From positions 1-8,100 of the forward strand of contig JBLFXJ010000360.1 in NCBI GenBank assembly GCA_047609825.1: a stretch of DNA of 8,100 nt. Reading direction: 5' to 3'. This DNA is from GCA-2862545 sp047609825. Lineage in GTDB: Bacteria; Myxococcota_A; UBA796; GCA-2862545. How positions within the stretch are numbered: position 1 is the first letter of the stretch; each line of letters starts with the position of its first letter. Position numbers and translations under genes: made by a program. Below are positions 1-7,307 of this stretch, one piece after another. The notes under the pieces were generated by a model. That model worked only from the letters and a program-made list of their open reading frames with translations. It ran no database searches and was not told the DNA's origin.

Positions 1-1
1 G

Positions 2-556
2 CTCGACACCGAGACCACCGGCTTCCCGAACAACGGCGGCGGCTTCCGCGGACGCATCATCGAGGTCGGCGCCGTGGTGGTCACGGCGGACGCCCGCGTG
101 GTGTCGCAGATCGCGTTTTTCGTGCGCCAGCCCGAGGCCCACCTGCACAGCTGGCAGGCGAAGCGGGCGATGGGGGTCCATGGAATCCGGCCGCGGCAGG
201 TGCTCCGCGAGGGACTGCCCAGCGACCAGGCGGCGGCGCGGTTCGAGCGGTGGATCGGTCGCGTGGTGGAGCGGTTCGGCGTCGAGGAGATCCGCGCCTA
301 CAACCAGGCGTTCGACTTCTGGTTCCTCGAGCGCGACCCGTGGCGCCTGTTCCGTCGCACCGGCCTTCGGCGCGGCGAGGACATCCAGCTCACCGCGCGA
401 CGTGCGATGAACCGGTCCACCGGCCCGAAGCTCAAGGCGGCGGTGGCGTTCGCCAACGCGAACGGGGCCGCCTGTCCCTGGGAAGGAGGCGCCCACCGGG
501 CTGGCGAAGACGCGCGGATGGCGGCGTGGATGGCCGTGCACCTGGCGGGGGAGTAG
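2..556 (+). CDS. DEDDh-family 3'-5' exonuclease (DnaQ-like), 5' end cut by window edge
   Basis: This is the last 184 residues of a DnaQ-like exonuclease, a family that removes nucleotides from DNA or RNA 3' ends by two-metal catalysis in the cytoplasm. The frame is open from the window edge, and the first visible residues are the Exo I motif LDTETTG, with metal ligands D2 and E4 in visible numbering. Exo II is YNQAFDFWFL with D105. Exo III is H165-x4-D170 (HRAGED), which places it in the DEDDh rather than the DEDDy class. All four acidic residues and the histidine are present, so the enzyme should be active. Because Exo I normally lies very near the N-terminus, probably only a short piece is missing. 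A GTG at 74 is in frame, but starting there would lose Exo I, so it is not the start. Whether the enzyme serves proofreading, RNA processing or repair cannot be told; there is no polymerase or other domain in the visible part. It ends convergent to the next gene, 63 bp away. Confidence 0.9.
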   Translation, partial: LDTETTGFPNNGGGFRGRIIEVGAVVVTADARVVSQIAFFVRQPEAHLHSWQAKRAMGVHGIRPRQVLREGLPSDQAAARFERWIGRVVERFGVEEIRAYNQAFDFWFLERDPWRLFRRTGLRRGEDIQLTARRAMNRSTGPKLKAAVAFANANGAACPWEGGAHRAGEDARMAAWMAVHLAGE

Positions 557-593
557 GGCAGGACGTCTGAGCCAAATCGCCTGGGTCCGTGAA

Positions 594-615
594 CCACCTG
601 GTGCCCGGCCGGTGG
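594..615. terminator. Weak hairpin between convergent stops
   Basis: The 63-bp gap between the exonuclease stop (556) and the stop of the minus-strand propeller gene (620) contains CCACC (594-598) facing GGTGG (611-615). The pairing is 5 bp with one further inner G-C pair. There is no T-tract on either side. The position suits a bidirectional transcription end, but the stem is short enough to arise by chance in GC-rich DNA. Confidence 0.25.
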
Positions 616-619
616 ACGG

Positions 620-1639
620 CTACGGCCGACCCGACGCGATGCCGTTCACGTGCTCCGGCAGGTCGATGCCCGTGGCCGTGGCCGTCAGCGTGGCCAGGTC
701 CACCCGGTACAGGTGCGGCGCGAAGTCGGCATTCATGTACAGCTCCCCGTCGTGCAGCGTGCAGCCGTTGGTCTTGGCCCCGCCGTCGGCGAAACCGTCG
801 ATGGCCCCGACGTAGGTGGACACCAGTCCGACCGTGTCCACCTCGTACACAGCGCCACCGTTCACGTCGTACAGCGTGCCATCCGCCCCGGTGAAGATGC
901 AGTTGGCCGCCGTGCCCAGCCCTACGTCCAATGGGGTGTCGGTGCCGGCGTCGAGGTCGAACGCGACGAGGTGGTCGCCGCCCTCGCTCCAGCCCCACAG
1001 CGCACCGTCGGCCCAGGCGATTCCGGAGCCGTGGCCGAACGGGAAGGTGGTGGTGAGCAGGGGCGTGAAGGCGCCAGTGTCCGGGTCGATGGCGACCAGG
1101 CGCGGCGGGTCTTCCGCGGTGAGGCCGACGAGGCGGCCCTCGGGCGTGTACGTGATGCGGGTGACGCCAACCTCGATCTCAGCGACCGGGACCACGACGC
1201 CGGCGTCCACGTCCACCCGATGCAGCGTCCACGGGCCACCAAATGCACGGGCACGCGAATCCACGGCGGTGAACCCGCCGCCGACGCCAGCGCCGATCAC
1301 CGCGGGTGCCGAGACGATGCACGTCTCGAGGTCGACGGCGACCACCGATGCCCCGCAGGCACCCCCGCCCACGGTGGGGGACAGTGACACGGTGCCATCG
1401 GGCGTACGCACGCTGGTGAGCAACCTCAGTGGGTCGGCCAGGCCGCTCCGCACGTCGGCGCACGGCCCACCTGGGAACACTGCGGCCCCCGGCCCGCGCG
1501 CCGCGACCAGCGCCACGTCGGTGCCCGGGAGCGCTCCGGTGACCTCGAGGTCGATCAGCCCCGGGCAGGCGCCGTCGATGGTCAGCACCTGGGCCAGAGC
1601 GGGGGTTGGAAGCAGGAGGGCGAGGACGAATGTGCGCAT
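620..1639 (-). CDS. Secreted beta-propeller-like protein with an N-terminal shared module
   Basis: A 339-residue exported protein of unknown function. The start at 1639 is chosen because it gives a classical Sec signal peptide (MRTFVLALLLPTPALA, cleavage predicted after residue 16) and has GGAG 5 nt upstream; the frame stays open far upstream, but that part is shadow. Residues about 20-112 resemble, weakly, the module in the two other exported proteins here: an EVTG strand, a PCADV segment, DGTV, and a C-x3-VVAVD strand ending in C107. Residues about 120-335 carry blade-like repeats with a hydrophobic-x-x-(V/I/F)D core: LHRVDVDAG (139), LVAIDPDTG (181), LVAFDLDAG (224), VYEVDTVG (264) and LYRVDLATL (310). 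Their 40-46-residue spacing is typical of NHL/SMP-30/lactonase-type propellers. No catalytic set is recognisable, so binding or scaffolding is as likely as enzymatic activity. It has six cysteines (25, 60, 95, 107, 247, 293). It is transcribed divergently from the lipoprotein gene. Confidence 0.82.
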   Translation of the reverse strand: MRTFVLALLLPTPALAQVLTIDGACPGLIDLEVTGALPGTDVALVAARGPGAAVFPGGPCADVRSGLADPLRLLTSVRTPDGTVSLSPTVGGGACGASVVAVDLETCIVSAPAVIGAGVGGGFTAVDSRARAFGGPWTLHRVDVDAGVVVPVAEIEVGVTRITYTPEGRLVGLTAEDPPRLVAIDPDTGAFTPLLTTTFPFGHGSGIAWADGALWGWSEGGDHLVAFDLDAGTDTPLDVGLGTAANCIFTGADGTLYDVNGGAVYEVDTVGLVSTYVGAIDGFADGGAKTNGCTLHDGELYMNADFAPHLYRVDLATLTATATGIDLPEHVNGIASGRP

Positions 1640-1804
1640 GGTGTCTCCGGTGTGACGACATAACGGGCCGGTTCGATGAGGGGTCGGATGCCCCGGCAGC
1701 TCGCCCCGCGCCAGGTCTCTCGTCCCGAAAACGTGGTATCGAACTCGTCCATCTGGTCCTTGCCCCGACGGATGGCGCATGCGACCCTCCCGTGGGAGGT
1801 GGAG
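1640..1804. promoter_or_regulatory. Divergent upstream region shared by propeller and lipoprotein genes
   Basis: These 165 bp separate two divergently transcribed exported-protein genes, so promoters for both must lie here or within the coding starts. Both genes have clear ribosome-binding sites: CTCC at 1645-1648, read as GGAG on the minus strand, 5 nt from the ATG at 1639; and GGAGG at 1795-1799, 5 nt from the ATG at 1805. I found no convincing -35/-10 pair on either strand and no operator-like palindrome. Joint regulation is only suggested by the arrangement and by the related N-terminal modules of the two products. Confidence 0.5.
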
Positions 1805-2569
1805 ATGTCGCGATTCGCATTCTTGGCCCTGCTCGGTTGTGCGGGGGCCCCGGTGGATGGGGACGAGCTTCCGGCGGAGTGGTCTGGAGCGGTGGAGCTG
1901 TCGCCGCCCGCAGGTGACCTCGGCCTCCGCATCCTCAACGCCGGCGTCGGTGGTGTGTTCACGGTCGAGGTGAGCGGGCTGGACGACGGCGAGCTCGTGT
2001 ACCTGATGCGAGGCCACCTCGGTGGGAGCTGCCCCGCCATCATGGGCGGGGTCTGCTTGGATCTGGCCACTCCCAAGTTCGTCATGAGCGGGCGGGCCGG
2101 CCGCGACGGGGTCGTGGTGCTCACCCGTGAGGTGCCCGATGACCCACTCCCGATGTGCGTCGAGGCGGCCGTCATCCGCGGACCGGACGGCGTCGACTCG
2201 GCCACCTCCGGCGTCACCTGTGGCGTGATGGGCACCTGCGACCCGGCCAGCGATGTCGAGATCGACGGCCGCTGCTACTACCTCGACGGGTCGGCCGGGG
2301 TGTGCGACCCCGGCTACGACGTGGCGCCCCAGTCCGTGCTCGGGGCCATCGCGCCGGCGTTCGAGGGCAAGGACTACAAGCACACCGTGTCCAACAACTG
2401 CTGCATCCAGCACAGGGACCAGGACGACGAGCTGCAGGACTGGGGCATGACCCCGGACGACTGCAATGTCGCGGGGCCGTTCCGGGCGGGGCCCGAGCTG
2501 GGCGCCATGGGCTGCACCGACATCCTGAACGCATACGATGCACAGCTCACGCTCTGCGGCTCGCTGTAG
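1805..2569 (+). CDS. Modular lipoprotein with shared N-terminal module and Cys-rich C-terminal domain
   Basis: A predicted 254-residue lipoprotein. The ATG at 1805 is preferred over upstream in-frame starts (from 1676) because GGAGG lies 5 nt before it and translation then opens with a short hydrophobic segment and lipobox, MSRFAFLALLGC, lipidated at C12. The signal is unusually short. There is no Asp after the Cys, so outer-membrane anchoring is plausible. Residues about 37-140 form the module shared with the gene at 7437: VEVSG (54-58), SCP (75-77), GGVCLDL (81-87), then C118 and AAVIRGPDG (121-129). Residues about 145-254 form a separate domain with eight cysteines, including CYYLDGSAGVCDPGYD (157-172), the pair C199-C200, C220, C237 and C251; these probably form disulfides. 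I do not recognise this tail as a named family or see catalytic residues. The next gene on + begins about 180 bp on, past a hairpin, so it looks monocistronic. Confidence 0.85.
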   Translation: MSRFAFLALLGCAGAPVDGDELPAEWSGAVELSPPAGDLGLRILNAGVGGVFTVEVSGLDDGELVYLMRGHLGGSCPAIMGGVCLDLATPKFVMSGRAGRDGVVVLTREVPDDPLPMCVEAAVIRGPDGVDSATSGVTCGVMGTCDPASDVEIDGRCYYLDGSAGVCDPGYDVAPQSVLGAIAPAFEGKDYKHTVSNNCCIQHRDQDDELQDWGMTPDDCNVAGPFRAGPELGAMGCTDILNAYDAQLTLCGSL

Positions 2570-2746
2570 GGGGACGCCGGTGGCAAACCCGAGCGCGGCG
2601 TATCGCGGCGTCGGGTGAGGGTGTTCAGATGGCCCAGCGCACCGCTCGCGCGCATGCCATGGTGCCGCCATGTTGTGGCAGTGCGACCCCGCCATCGTCT
2701 TGACCTCGCTCTATCCGCCTGACGTGGTCGACAGCGGGTGGCCTGG
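2570..2746. other. Intergenic region upstream of the P-type ATPase gene
   Basis: This 177-bp gap holds the hairpin at 2588-2615 and a small perfect inverted repeat, CATGG-TGCCG-CCATG (2658-2672). A TTGACC box at 2700-2705 resembles a sigma70 -35 element, but no -10 hexamer lies 16-18 bp after it. The promoter of the ATPase gene probably sits here, yet I cannot place it. No small ORF with a good ribosome-binding site is apparent. Confidence 0.4.
2588..2615 (+). terminator. Hairpin just downstream of the lipoprotein gene
   Basis: An imperfect inverted repeat starts 19 nt after the lipoprotein stop. CCCGA (2588-2592) pairs with TCGGG (2611-2615). Inside are CGC/GCG pairs, a G-G mismatch, then GCG/CGC closing a three-base TAT loop (2601-2603), with one bulged G: 11 pairs in all. 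There is no T-tract, so it is either a factor-dependent or GC-type terminator, or an mRNA 3' stabilising structure. The position favours ending lipoprotein transcription before the ATPase gene. Confidence 0.42.
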
Positions 2747-5311
2747 ATGATGTCTGTCGGCCGGCACTCGGCAAGCGCTCACCCCGTCGACGCCTCGGGC
2801 GTCCTGGGTCTCACCAGCGAAGAGGCCGCTGACCGGCATGTGGCGCTGGGCCCCAACGAACTGCCGAATCCCGGTCGCCGGACCATCCTGCGGATCGCAT
2901 TCGAAGTCCTCAAAGAACCCATGTTCCTCTTGTTGGTGGCGTGCGGGTCCCTGTATGTCCTGCTCGGCGATCCAGGGGAAGCCGCGATGCTGCTCGGCTT
3001 CGTGGGTGTGATCATCGGGATCACCGTGGTCCAGGAACGCCGCACCGAACGGGCGTTGGATGCGCTGAAGGACCTCTCGCTCCCCAAGGCGGTCGTGGTC
3101 AGGGATGGTCGGCGGAGGTGCATCCGCACCTCGGAGGTCGTCGTCGGTGACATCGTGGTCGTGAGCGAAGGCAACCGCGTGGCTGCCGATGGGGTGCTCC
3201 GGGAGGGCAGCAGCGTCTCGATCGACGAGAGCGCGCTCACGGGAGAGTCGGTCGCGGTTCGGAAGCGGCCAGTTCGCGACGAGGATGTGGCCGCTGGGGC
3301 ACCTGGCGGCGACGACACGCCGTTTCTGTTCGCGGGCGCGATGGTCGTGCGCGGTCAGGGGCTGATGGAGGTCACCTCCATCGGCAGCAACACGGAAATG
3401 GGCCGGATCGGCCAGGCGTTGGCATCGCTGAAGGGAGGGCGGAGCGCTCTGCAGGACGAGACGCGCAGGCTGGTTCGGGTCGTGGCTGTGGCCGCCGGCG
3501 TGCTGTCGCTGGGCGTCACCCTGGTCTACGGCCTGACGCGTGGCCTGTGGGTCGAGGGGTTGCTCAGCGGCCTGGCCACGGCGATGGCGCTGCTGCCGGA
3601 AGAGTTCCCGGTCGTGCTCACCGTGTTCTTGGCGCTGGGGGCCTTCCGCCTCTCACGAGCCGGCGTGTTGACCAGGAACATGGCGGCGATTGAAGCTCTC
3701 GGCACCACCACGCTGCTCTGCACCGACAAGACCGGCACCCTCACACAGAATCGGATGGTGGTCCGCGCGCTCTGGGCTCCAGACACCACACCCCGAGTGC
3801 TCGACGATGTGCCCCGCGCACTCGATGAGGAGCTGCACGCGGTCGTCGAGTTCGCGCTCCTGGCCAGCCCGGCCGAGCCGACAGAGCCGATGGAGCTCGC
3901 CATCCACGCGCTGGCCAACGCCACCCTGCAGCACACCGAGCACCTCCATCCAGGGTGGAGCCTCCGGCGGGAGTACCCCCTGTCCCCTGAGCTGCTCGCG
4001 ATGACCCGTGCCTGGGAGCAAGGTGACGGCGCCCTGGTGCGTCAGGTGGCCGCCAAGGGATCACCAGAAGCCATCTTCGACCTCTGCCACCTGGACGCGG
4101 CCAGGCTGGCGCCCTTGGCAGCGGTGGTCGAGGGGTTGGCCGAGCAGGGGCTTCGAGTGCTGGGCGTGGCCCACGCGGATCACCACGGCGAGGACCTACC
4201 GGCCGAGCAGCACGACTTCGCCTTCCGGTTCGACGGGCTCGTGGCGTTCGAGGATCCACTGCGCCCGGAGGTTCCGGCCGCAATCGCGGACTGCCACGCG
4301 GCGGGTGTGCGGATCCTGATGATCACGGGGGACTACCCGACCACGGCGCTGAGCATCGCCCGCCGGGCGGGTCTGCCCACTGCACCACCGCTGACGGGGG
4401 CTGAGTGCGCGGATCTCACCGATGTGGAGCTCACCGCCAGGCTCGGCTCCACCTTCGTGGCCGCTCGGATCAAGCCCCAAGACAAGCTCCGGATCGTTCA
4501 GTGCCTGCAGGCGGCTGGACACACGGTGGCGATGACCGGTGACGGCGTGAACGACGCACCCGCGCTCACCGCGGCCGACATCGGGGTCGCCATGGGCCAG
4601 CGTGGGACCGAGGTGGCCCGCGAGTCCGCGGACCTGGTCCTGATCGACGACGACTTCGGGAGCCTCGTGACGGCGATGGCCCACGGCCGGCGGATATTCT
4701 CCAACCTGCGGAAGTCCATGGCCTACATCGTGGCCATTCACGTGCCGCTCGCTGGCCTGTCCATCCTCCCGGTGGTGTTTGGCTGGCCTGCCGCGGTCCT
4801 GCCCGTTCACATCGTCCTGCTCGAGTTGATCATCGATCCGGCCTGCTCGCTCGTGTTCGAAGCGGAGCCGGCGGAGGTGGACAACATGCGACGGCCGCCC
4901 CGCCCACGCGATCTGGCCATGCTCGACGGCAGGACATTGTTGGTGGCATCCCTCCAGGGGGTCGCCGTGCTCATCGTGACGATGGGGGTGTTCGCCTGGG
5001 CTCTGCGGAGCCAGACGGACGACGGCGCGAGGAGCATGGCCTTCCTCACCCTGATGGTGAGCAACGTCGGGCTCATCTTGGTCAACCGGTCGAGGTCTCA
5101 CAGCGCGCTGGAGTTGCTGGGAACCTGGAACCCGGTGTTCCCATGGGTTGTCGGCGGTGCTCTGCTGATGGCGCTCGGGGTGACCTTCCTGCCGGGTCTG
5201 AACGGGCTGCTGCACTTCGTCGCGGTCCCAGCTCCCAGCGCGGCGCTGGCGCTGGTGTTGGGACTCGTCACGTGGGTGGCGGCGGACGGCGTCAAGCGAG
5301 CGCTTCCCTGA
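2747..5311 (+). CDS. P-type cation-transporting ATPase (P2-like; substrate unknown)
   Basis: An inner-membrane pump of 854 residues, of usual length for P2-like ATPases, that couples ATP hydrolysis to cation transport through a phospho-aspartate. In order: a short N-terminal cation-ATPase domain (GLTSEEAA, GPNELP); M1-M2 (about 59-95); the actuator loop with TGES (165-168); M3-M4 with PEEFP (284-288); the phosphorylation motif DKTGTLTQNRM with D327; the nucleotide-binding KGSPE (K437); the hinge TGDGVNDAP (597-605); then M5-M10. There is no heavy-metal-binding domain and no CPC motif, which argues against a P1B pump. The ion-site helices differ from SERCA: M4 has PEEFP for PEGLP, M5 carries YIVAIHVP with H665, and M6 reads ELIIDP with E693 and D697. 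Such variants occur in bacterial ATPases left unassigned for substrate. The start is uncertain: ATG 2747 has GGGTGG 5 nt upstream, the spacing its neighbours use; an in-frame GTG at 2738 would add three residues. Confidence 0.95.
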   Translation: MMSVGRHSASAHPVDASGVLGLTSEEAADRHVALGPNELPNPGRRTILRIAFEVLKEPMFLLLVACGSLYVLLGDPGEAAMLLGFVGVIIGITVVQERRTERALDALKDLSLPKAVVVRDGRRRCIRTSEVVVGDIVVVSEGNRVAADGVLREGSSVSIDESALTGESVAVRKRPVRDEDVAAGAPGGDDTPFLFAGAMVVRGQGLMEVTSIGSNTEMGRIGQALASLKGGRSALQDETRRLVRVVAVAAGVLSLGVTLVYGLTRGLWVEGLLSGLATAMALLPEEFPVVLTVFLALGAFRLSRAGVLTRNMAAIEALGTTTLLCTDKTGTLTQNRMVVRALWAPDTTPRVLDDVPRALDEELHAVVEFALLASPAEPTEPMELAIHALANATLQHTEHLHPGWSLRREYPLSPELLAMTRAWEQGDGALVRQVAAKGSPEAIFDLCHLDAARLAPLAAVVEGLAEQGLRVLGVAHADHHGEDLPAEQHDFAFRFDGLVAFEDPLRPEVPAAIADCHAAGVRILMITGDYPTTALSIARRAGLPTAPPLTGAECADLTDVELTARLGSTFVAARIKPQDKLRIVQCLQAAGHTVAMTGDGVNDAPALTAADIGVAMGQRGTEVARESADLVLIDDDFGSLVTAMAHGRRIFSNLRKSMAYIVAIHVPLAGLSILPVVFGWPAAVLPVHIVLLELIIDPACSLVFEAEPAEVDNMRRPPRPRDLAMLDGRTLLVASLQGVAVLIVTMGVFAWALRSQTDDGARSMAFLTLMVSNVGLILVNRSRSHSALELLGTWNPVFPWVVGGALLMALGVTFLPGLNGLLHFVAVPAPSAALALVLGLVTWVAADGVKRALP

Positions 5312-5327
5312 CCCCGCCGACCGCATG

Positions 5328-5358
5328 GGTTGTGGGCGCCGATGCGGCGCCGACAACC
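5328..5358. terminator. Strong inverted repeat between convergent ATPase and OPT genes
   Basis: GGTTGTGGGCGCC (5328-5340), loop GATGC (5341-5345), then GGCGCCGACAACC (5346-5358). The arms pair at 12 of 13 positions with a single mismatch. It occupies most of the 55-bp gap between the two stop codons, 17 nt past the ATPase stop and 9 nt past the transporter stop, so it would form in both transcripts. No T-tract follows on either strand. The best reading is a bidirectional terminator of the GC-rich type. Confidence 0.65.
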
Positions 5359-5366
5359 ACGACCGC

Positions 5367-7307
5367 TCACTCCGACCGGCGCCGGCCCGGCCGGCCGAGC
5401 GCCACGAAGGTGAGCACGCCTCCGAGTACCAGGAACGCGACGAGCCCGCGGCTGTTCGCGAAGGCCATCGGGCCCTCCGGCGCCGCGAACCAGCCCAGTT
5501 CGAAGAACGCCAGCGTGGCGCCCAGCACCCCGATCAGCGCGGCTCCGGCGATGAGACCCGAGCCGAACAGGATGCCCACCTCCCGACGGTGCTCCACCTC
5601 GTCAGCGGGCGCCAGCTTGTCCACGGCCAGCCGCACCAGTCCGCCGGCCATGATCGGCACGGCCAGATGGATCGGGAGGTACAGCCCCACCGCGAACGCC
5701 AGGGTCGGCAGGCCGAGGATCTCGACGCAGAACGCCATCGCCGCGCCGACGAACACCAGCGCCCACGGCAGGTTTCCGTCGAGTACGCCGTCGATCACCA
5801 GCCGGATCAGGTTGGCCTGCGGCGCTTTGAATGCTCCAGACACGATCTGGGGCTCGAACAACGTGAGCACCGTGCTCATCGCCAGCGCCGCCGCGATCAC
5901 GCCGACAACCTCGCCGAGCTGCTGCCGGCGCGGCGTCGCACCCACCAAGAACCCGGTCTTCAGGTCCTGGGACGTGTCGCCGGCGATGGCGGCGGCGATG
6001 CACACGAGCGCGCCGATGGTGAGCACCGCCACCCGGGCCTCCTCGGCGGCGTACATCTCGCCGAACAGCAGCGCGCACACCAGCACCGTCGCGATGGTCA
6101 TGCCCGAGATCGGGTTTGAGGACGAGCCGATCAGCCCAACGATGCGGGATGACACCGTCACGAAGAAGAAGCTGAACACCACCACGGCACCACCGGCCAC
6201 GAACCCGATGGATCCGCCGGTGGCCATCAGCGGGAGGATCGACGCCAGCAGCCCGATGGTGGCGATGCCCCCGCCGACCCACCACAGCCCGAGCTCGTCA
6301 TCGGTGCGTTTCGGCGGCGCGTCCGACGATTCCCGGAGCGCTGCGAGACCGAGCCGGAAGCTGTCGATCAGCGTCGGCGTGCTCTTCAGCAGCGTGAACA
6401 GCCCACCGAACGCGACGGCTCCTGCGCCGATGTACCGCAGGTAGGCATTCCAGACGTCGAAGCTGCCCATCGCCGATACGGGGGTCACCAGCTCGGGGGC
6501 GACCGGGTCGGCGCCCGCGAACACGTAGATCAACGGGATGATCACCAGCCAGCCCACCGTGCCGCCGGCGAGCATCACGGCCGCCACCCTGGGCCCGATG
6601 ATGTACCCGACGCCCAACAGCTCGGCGGTCACATCGCCGCCCACCGACGTGCGGTATCCGACGTGGTCGATCACCCAGTCCGGCTCCTCCGGGAACAGGT
6701 GCCCGAACTTCTGCAGGGCCGTGTACAGCGCGCCTACGCCCATGCCCGCGAACAGCAGGCGGCCGGCCTCACCGCCCGCCTGCGAGGCCACCTGCACCTC
6801 GGCGCATGCGGTGCCTTCCGGGTAGGTCAGCCGCCCGTGCTCCTGCACGATCAGGTACCGCCGGAGCGGGATCATGAACAACACGCCGAGCAGGCCGCCG
6901 AGCAGCGACAGCGGGAAGATCACCCAGAAGCCCGGGTGCAGGTCCCACAGGAACAGGACCGGGAGCGTGAAGATCACGCCGGCTGCAAGTGACTCTCCGG
7001 CAGACCCGATGGTCTGCACGATGTTGGTCTCGAGCAGCGTGCCGCCGCGGAGCAGCTGGAAGATCGCCACCCCGATCACGGCAGCCGGGATGCTCGCAGA
7101 GACGGTGAGGCCCACCTTCAGCCCGAGATAGGCGTTGGCCGCCCCGAACAACACTCCGACCACCATGCCCACCAGCACAGCACGCGGCGTGAGCTCCGGC
7201 ATGTCTACGTGGGCGGGAATCACCGGAGGGTACTCGACGCCCTCCGGCAGCACGTCGTAGGCCTCTGGGGGAAGCACCATCTTCGGGGGTCGCGGATCGC
7301 CGGCCAT
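5367..7307 (-). CDS. OPT-family (oligopeptide/metal-chelate) transporter
   Basis: A polytopic inner-membrane protein of 646 residues belonging to the prokaryotic branch of the OPT superfamily. Known members take up peptides or metal chelates by proton-coupled secondary transport; the substrate here is unknown. Family marks visible are an opening helix with GAANAYLGLKVGLTVSASIP soon after a 35-40-residue soluble N-terminus, EGTACAEV after a cytoplasmic loop, GSSSNPISGMT (from residue 394) and AGDTSQDLKTGFLVGATPRR (442-461). Long hydrophobic stretches run throughout, in line with the 14-16 helices usual for the family, and no break is seen. The ATG at 7307 is chosen because GAGG (7313-7316) lies 5 nt upstream; an in-frame GTG at 7340 would add eleven residues that look unlike a transporter N-terminus. 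The gene is preceded on the same strand by the exported-protein gene, 129 bp away, and is probably transcribed on its own. Its end converges on the ATPase gene. Confidence 0.94.
   Translation of the reverse strand: MAGDPRPPKMVLPPEAYDVLPEGVEYPPVIPAHVDMPELTPRAVLVGMVVGVLFGAANAYLGLKVGLTVSASIPAAVIGVAIFQLLRGGTLLETNIVQTIGSAGESLAAGVIFTLPVLFLWDLHPGFWVIFPLSLLGGLLGVLFMIPLRRYLIVQEHGRLTYPEGTACAEVQVASQAGGEAGRLLFAGMGVGALYTALQKFGHLFPEEPDWVIDHVGYRTSVGGDVTAELLGVGYIIGPRVAAVMLAGGTVGWLVIIPLIYVFAGADPVAPELVTPVSAMGSFDVWNAYLRYIGAGAVAFGGLFTLLKSTPTLIDSFRLGLAALRESSDAPPKRTDDELGLWWVGGGIATIGLLASILPLMATGGSIGFVAGGAVVVFSFFFVTVSSRIVGLIGSSSNPISGMTIATVLVCALLFGEMYAAEEARVAVLTIGALVCIAAAIAGDTSQDLKTGFLVGATPRRQQLGEVVGVIAAALAMSTVLTLFEPQIVSGAFKAPQANLIRLVIDGVLDGNLPWALVFVGAAMAFCVEILGLPTLAFAVGLYLPIHLAVPIMAGGLVRLAVDKLAPADEVEHRREVGILFGSGLIAGAALIGVLGATLAFFELGWFAAPEGPMAFANSRGLVAFLVLGGVLTFVALGRPGRRRSE

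Noticed and set aside
1676..1804. Longer start for the lipoprotein (43 extra residues)
   Set aside because: The extra residues are Arg/Pro-rich, would bury the lipobox signal inside the protein, and lack a ribosome-binding site as good as the GGAGG before 1805.
2..2569. Exonuclease plus exported proteins as a defence or anti-phage cassette
   Set aside because: The exonuclease is convergent to its neighbour, separated by a possible terminator, and there is no sensor, helicase, protease, toxin or reverse transcriptase nearby. Nothing beyond proximity supports it.
1640..2695. Upstream extension of the minus-strand propeller frame, giving a 691-codon open frame antisense to the lipoprotein gene
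   Set aside because: A signal peptide and a Shine-Dalgarno fix the start at 1639. The extension lies antisense to a well-supported lipoprotein, is low-complexity in composition (His/Arg/Pro-rich) and shows no domain; it is a GC-driven lack of stops.
2700..2728. TTGACC as a sigma70 promoter for the ATPase
   Set aside because: No -10-like hexamer occurs 16-18 bp downstream; the box alone is not evidence.
4196..5356. 386-codon open frame on - over the ATPase 3' half
   Set aside because: It is antisense to conserved P-type ATPase sequence; the His/Arg/Gln-rich product has no recognisable feature.
5143..6444. 433-codon open frame on + over the OPT gene
   Set aside because: It is Ser/Thr/Pro/Ala-rich with no domain, and overlaps both the ATPase end and a clear OPT transporter on the opposite strand.
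2747..7307. ATPase and OPT transporter as one metal-homeostasis operon
   Set aside because: They are convergent, not co-directional, and separated by a strong inverted repeat. A functional link is possible but not shown.
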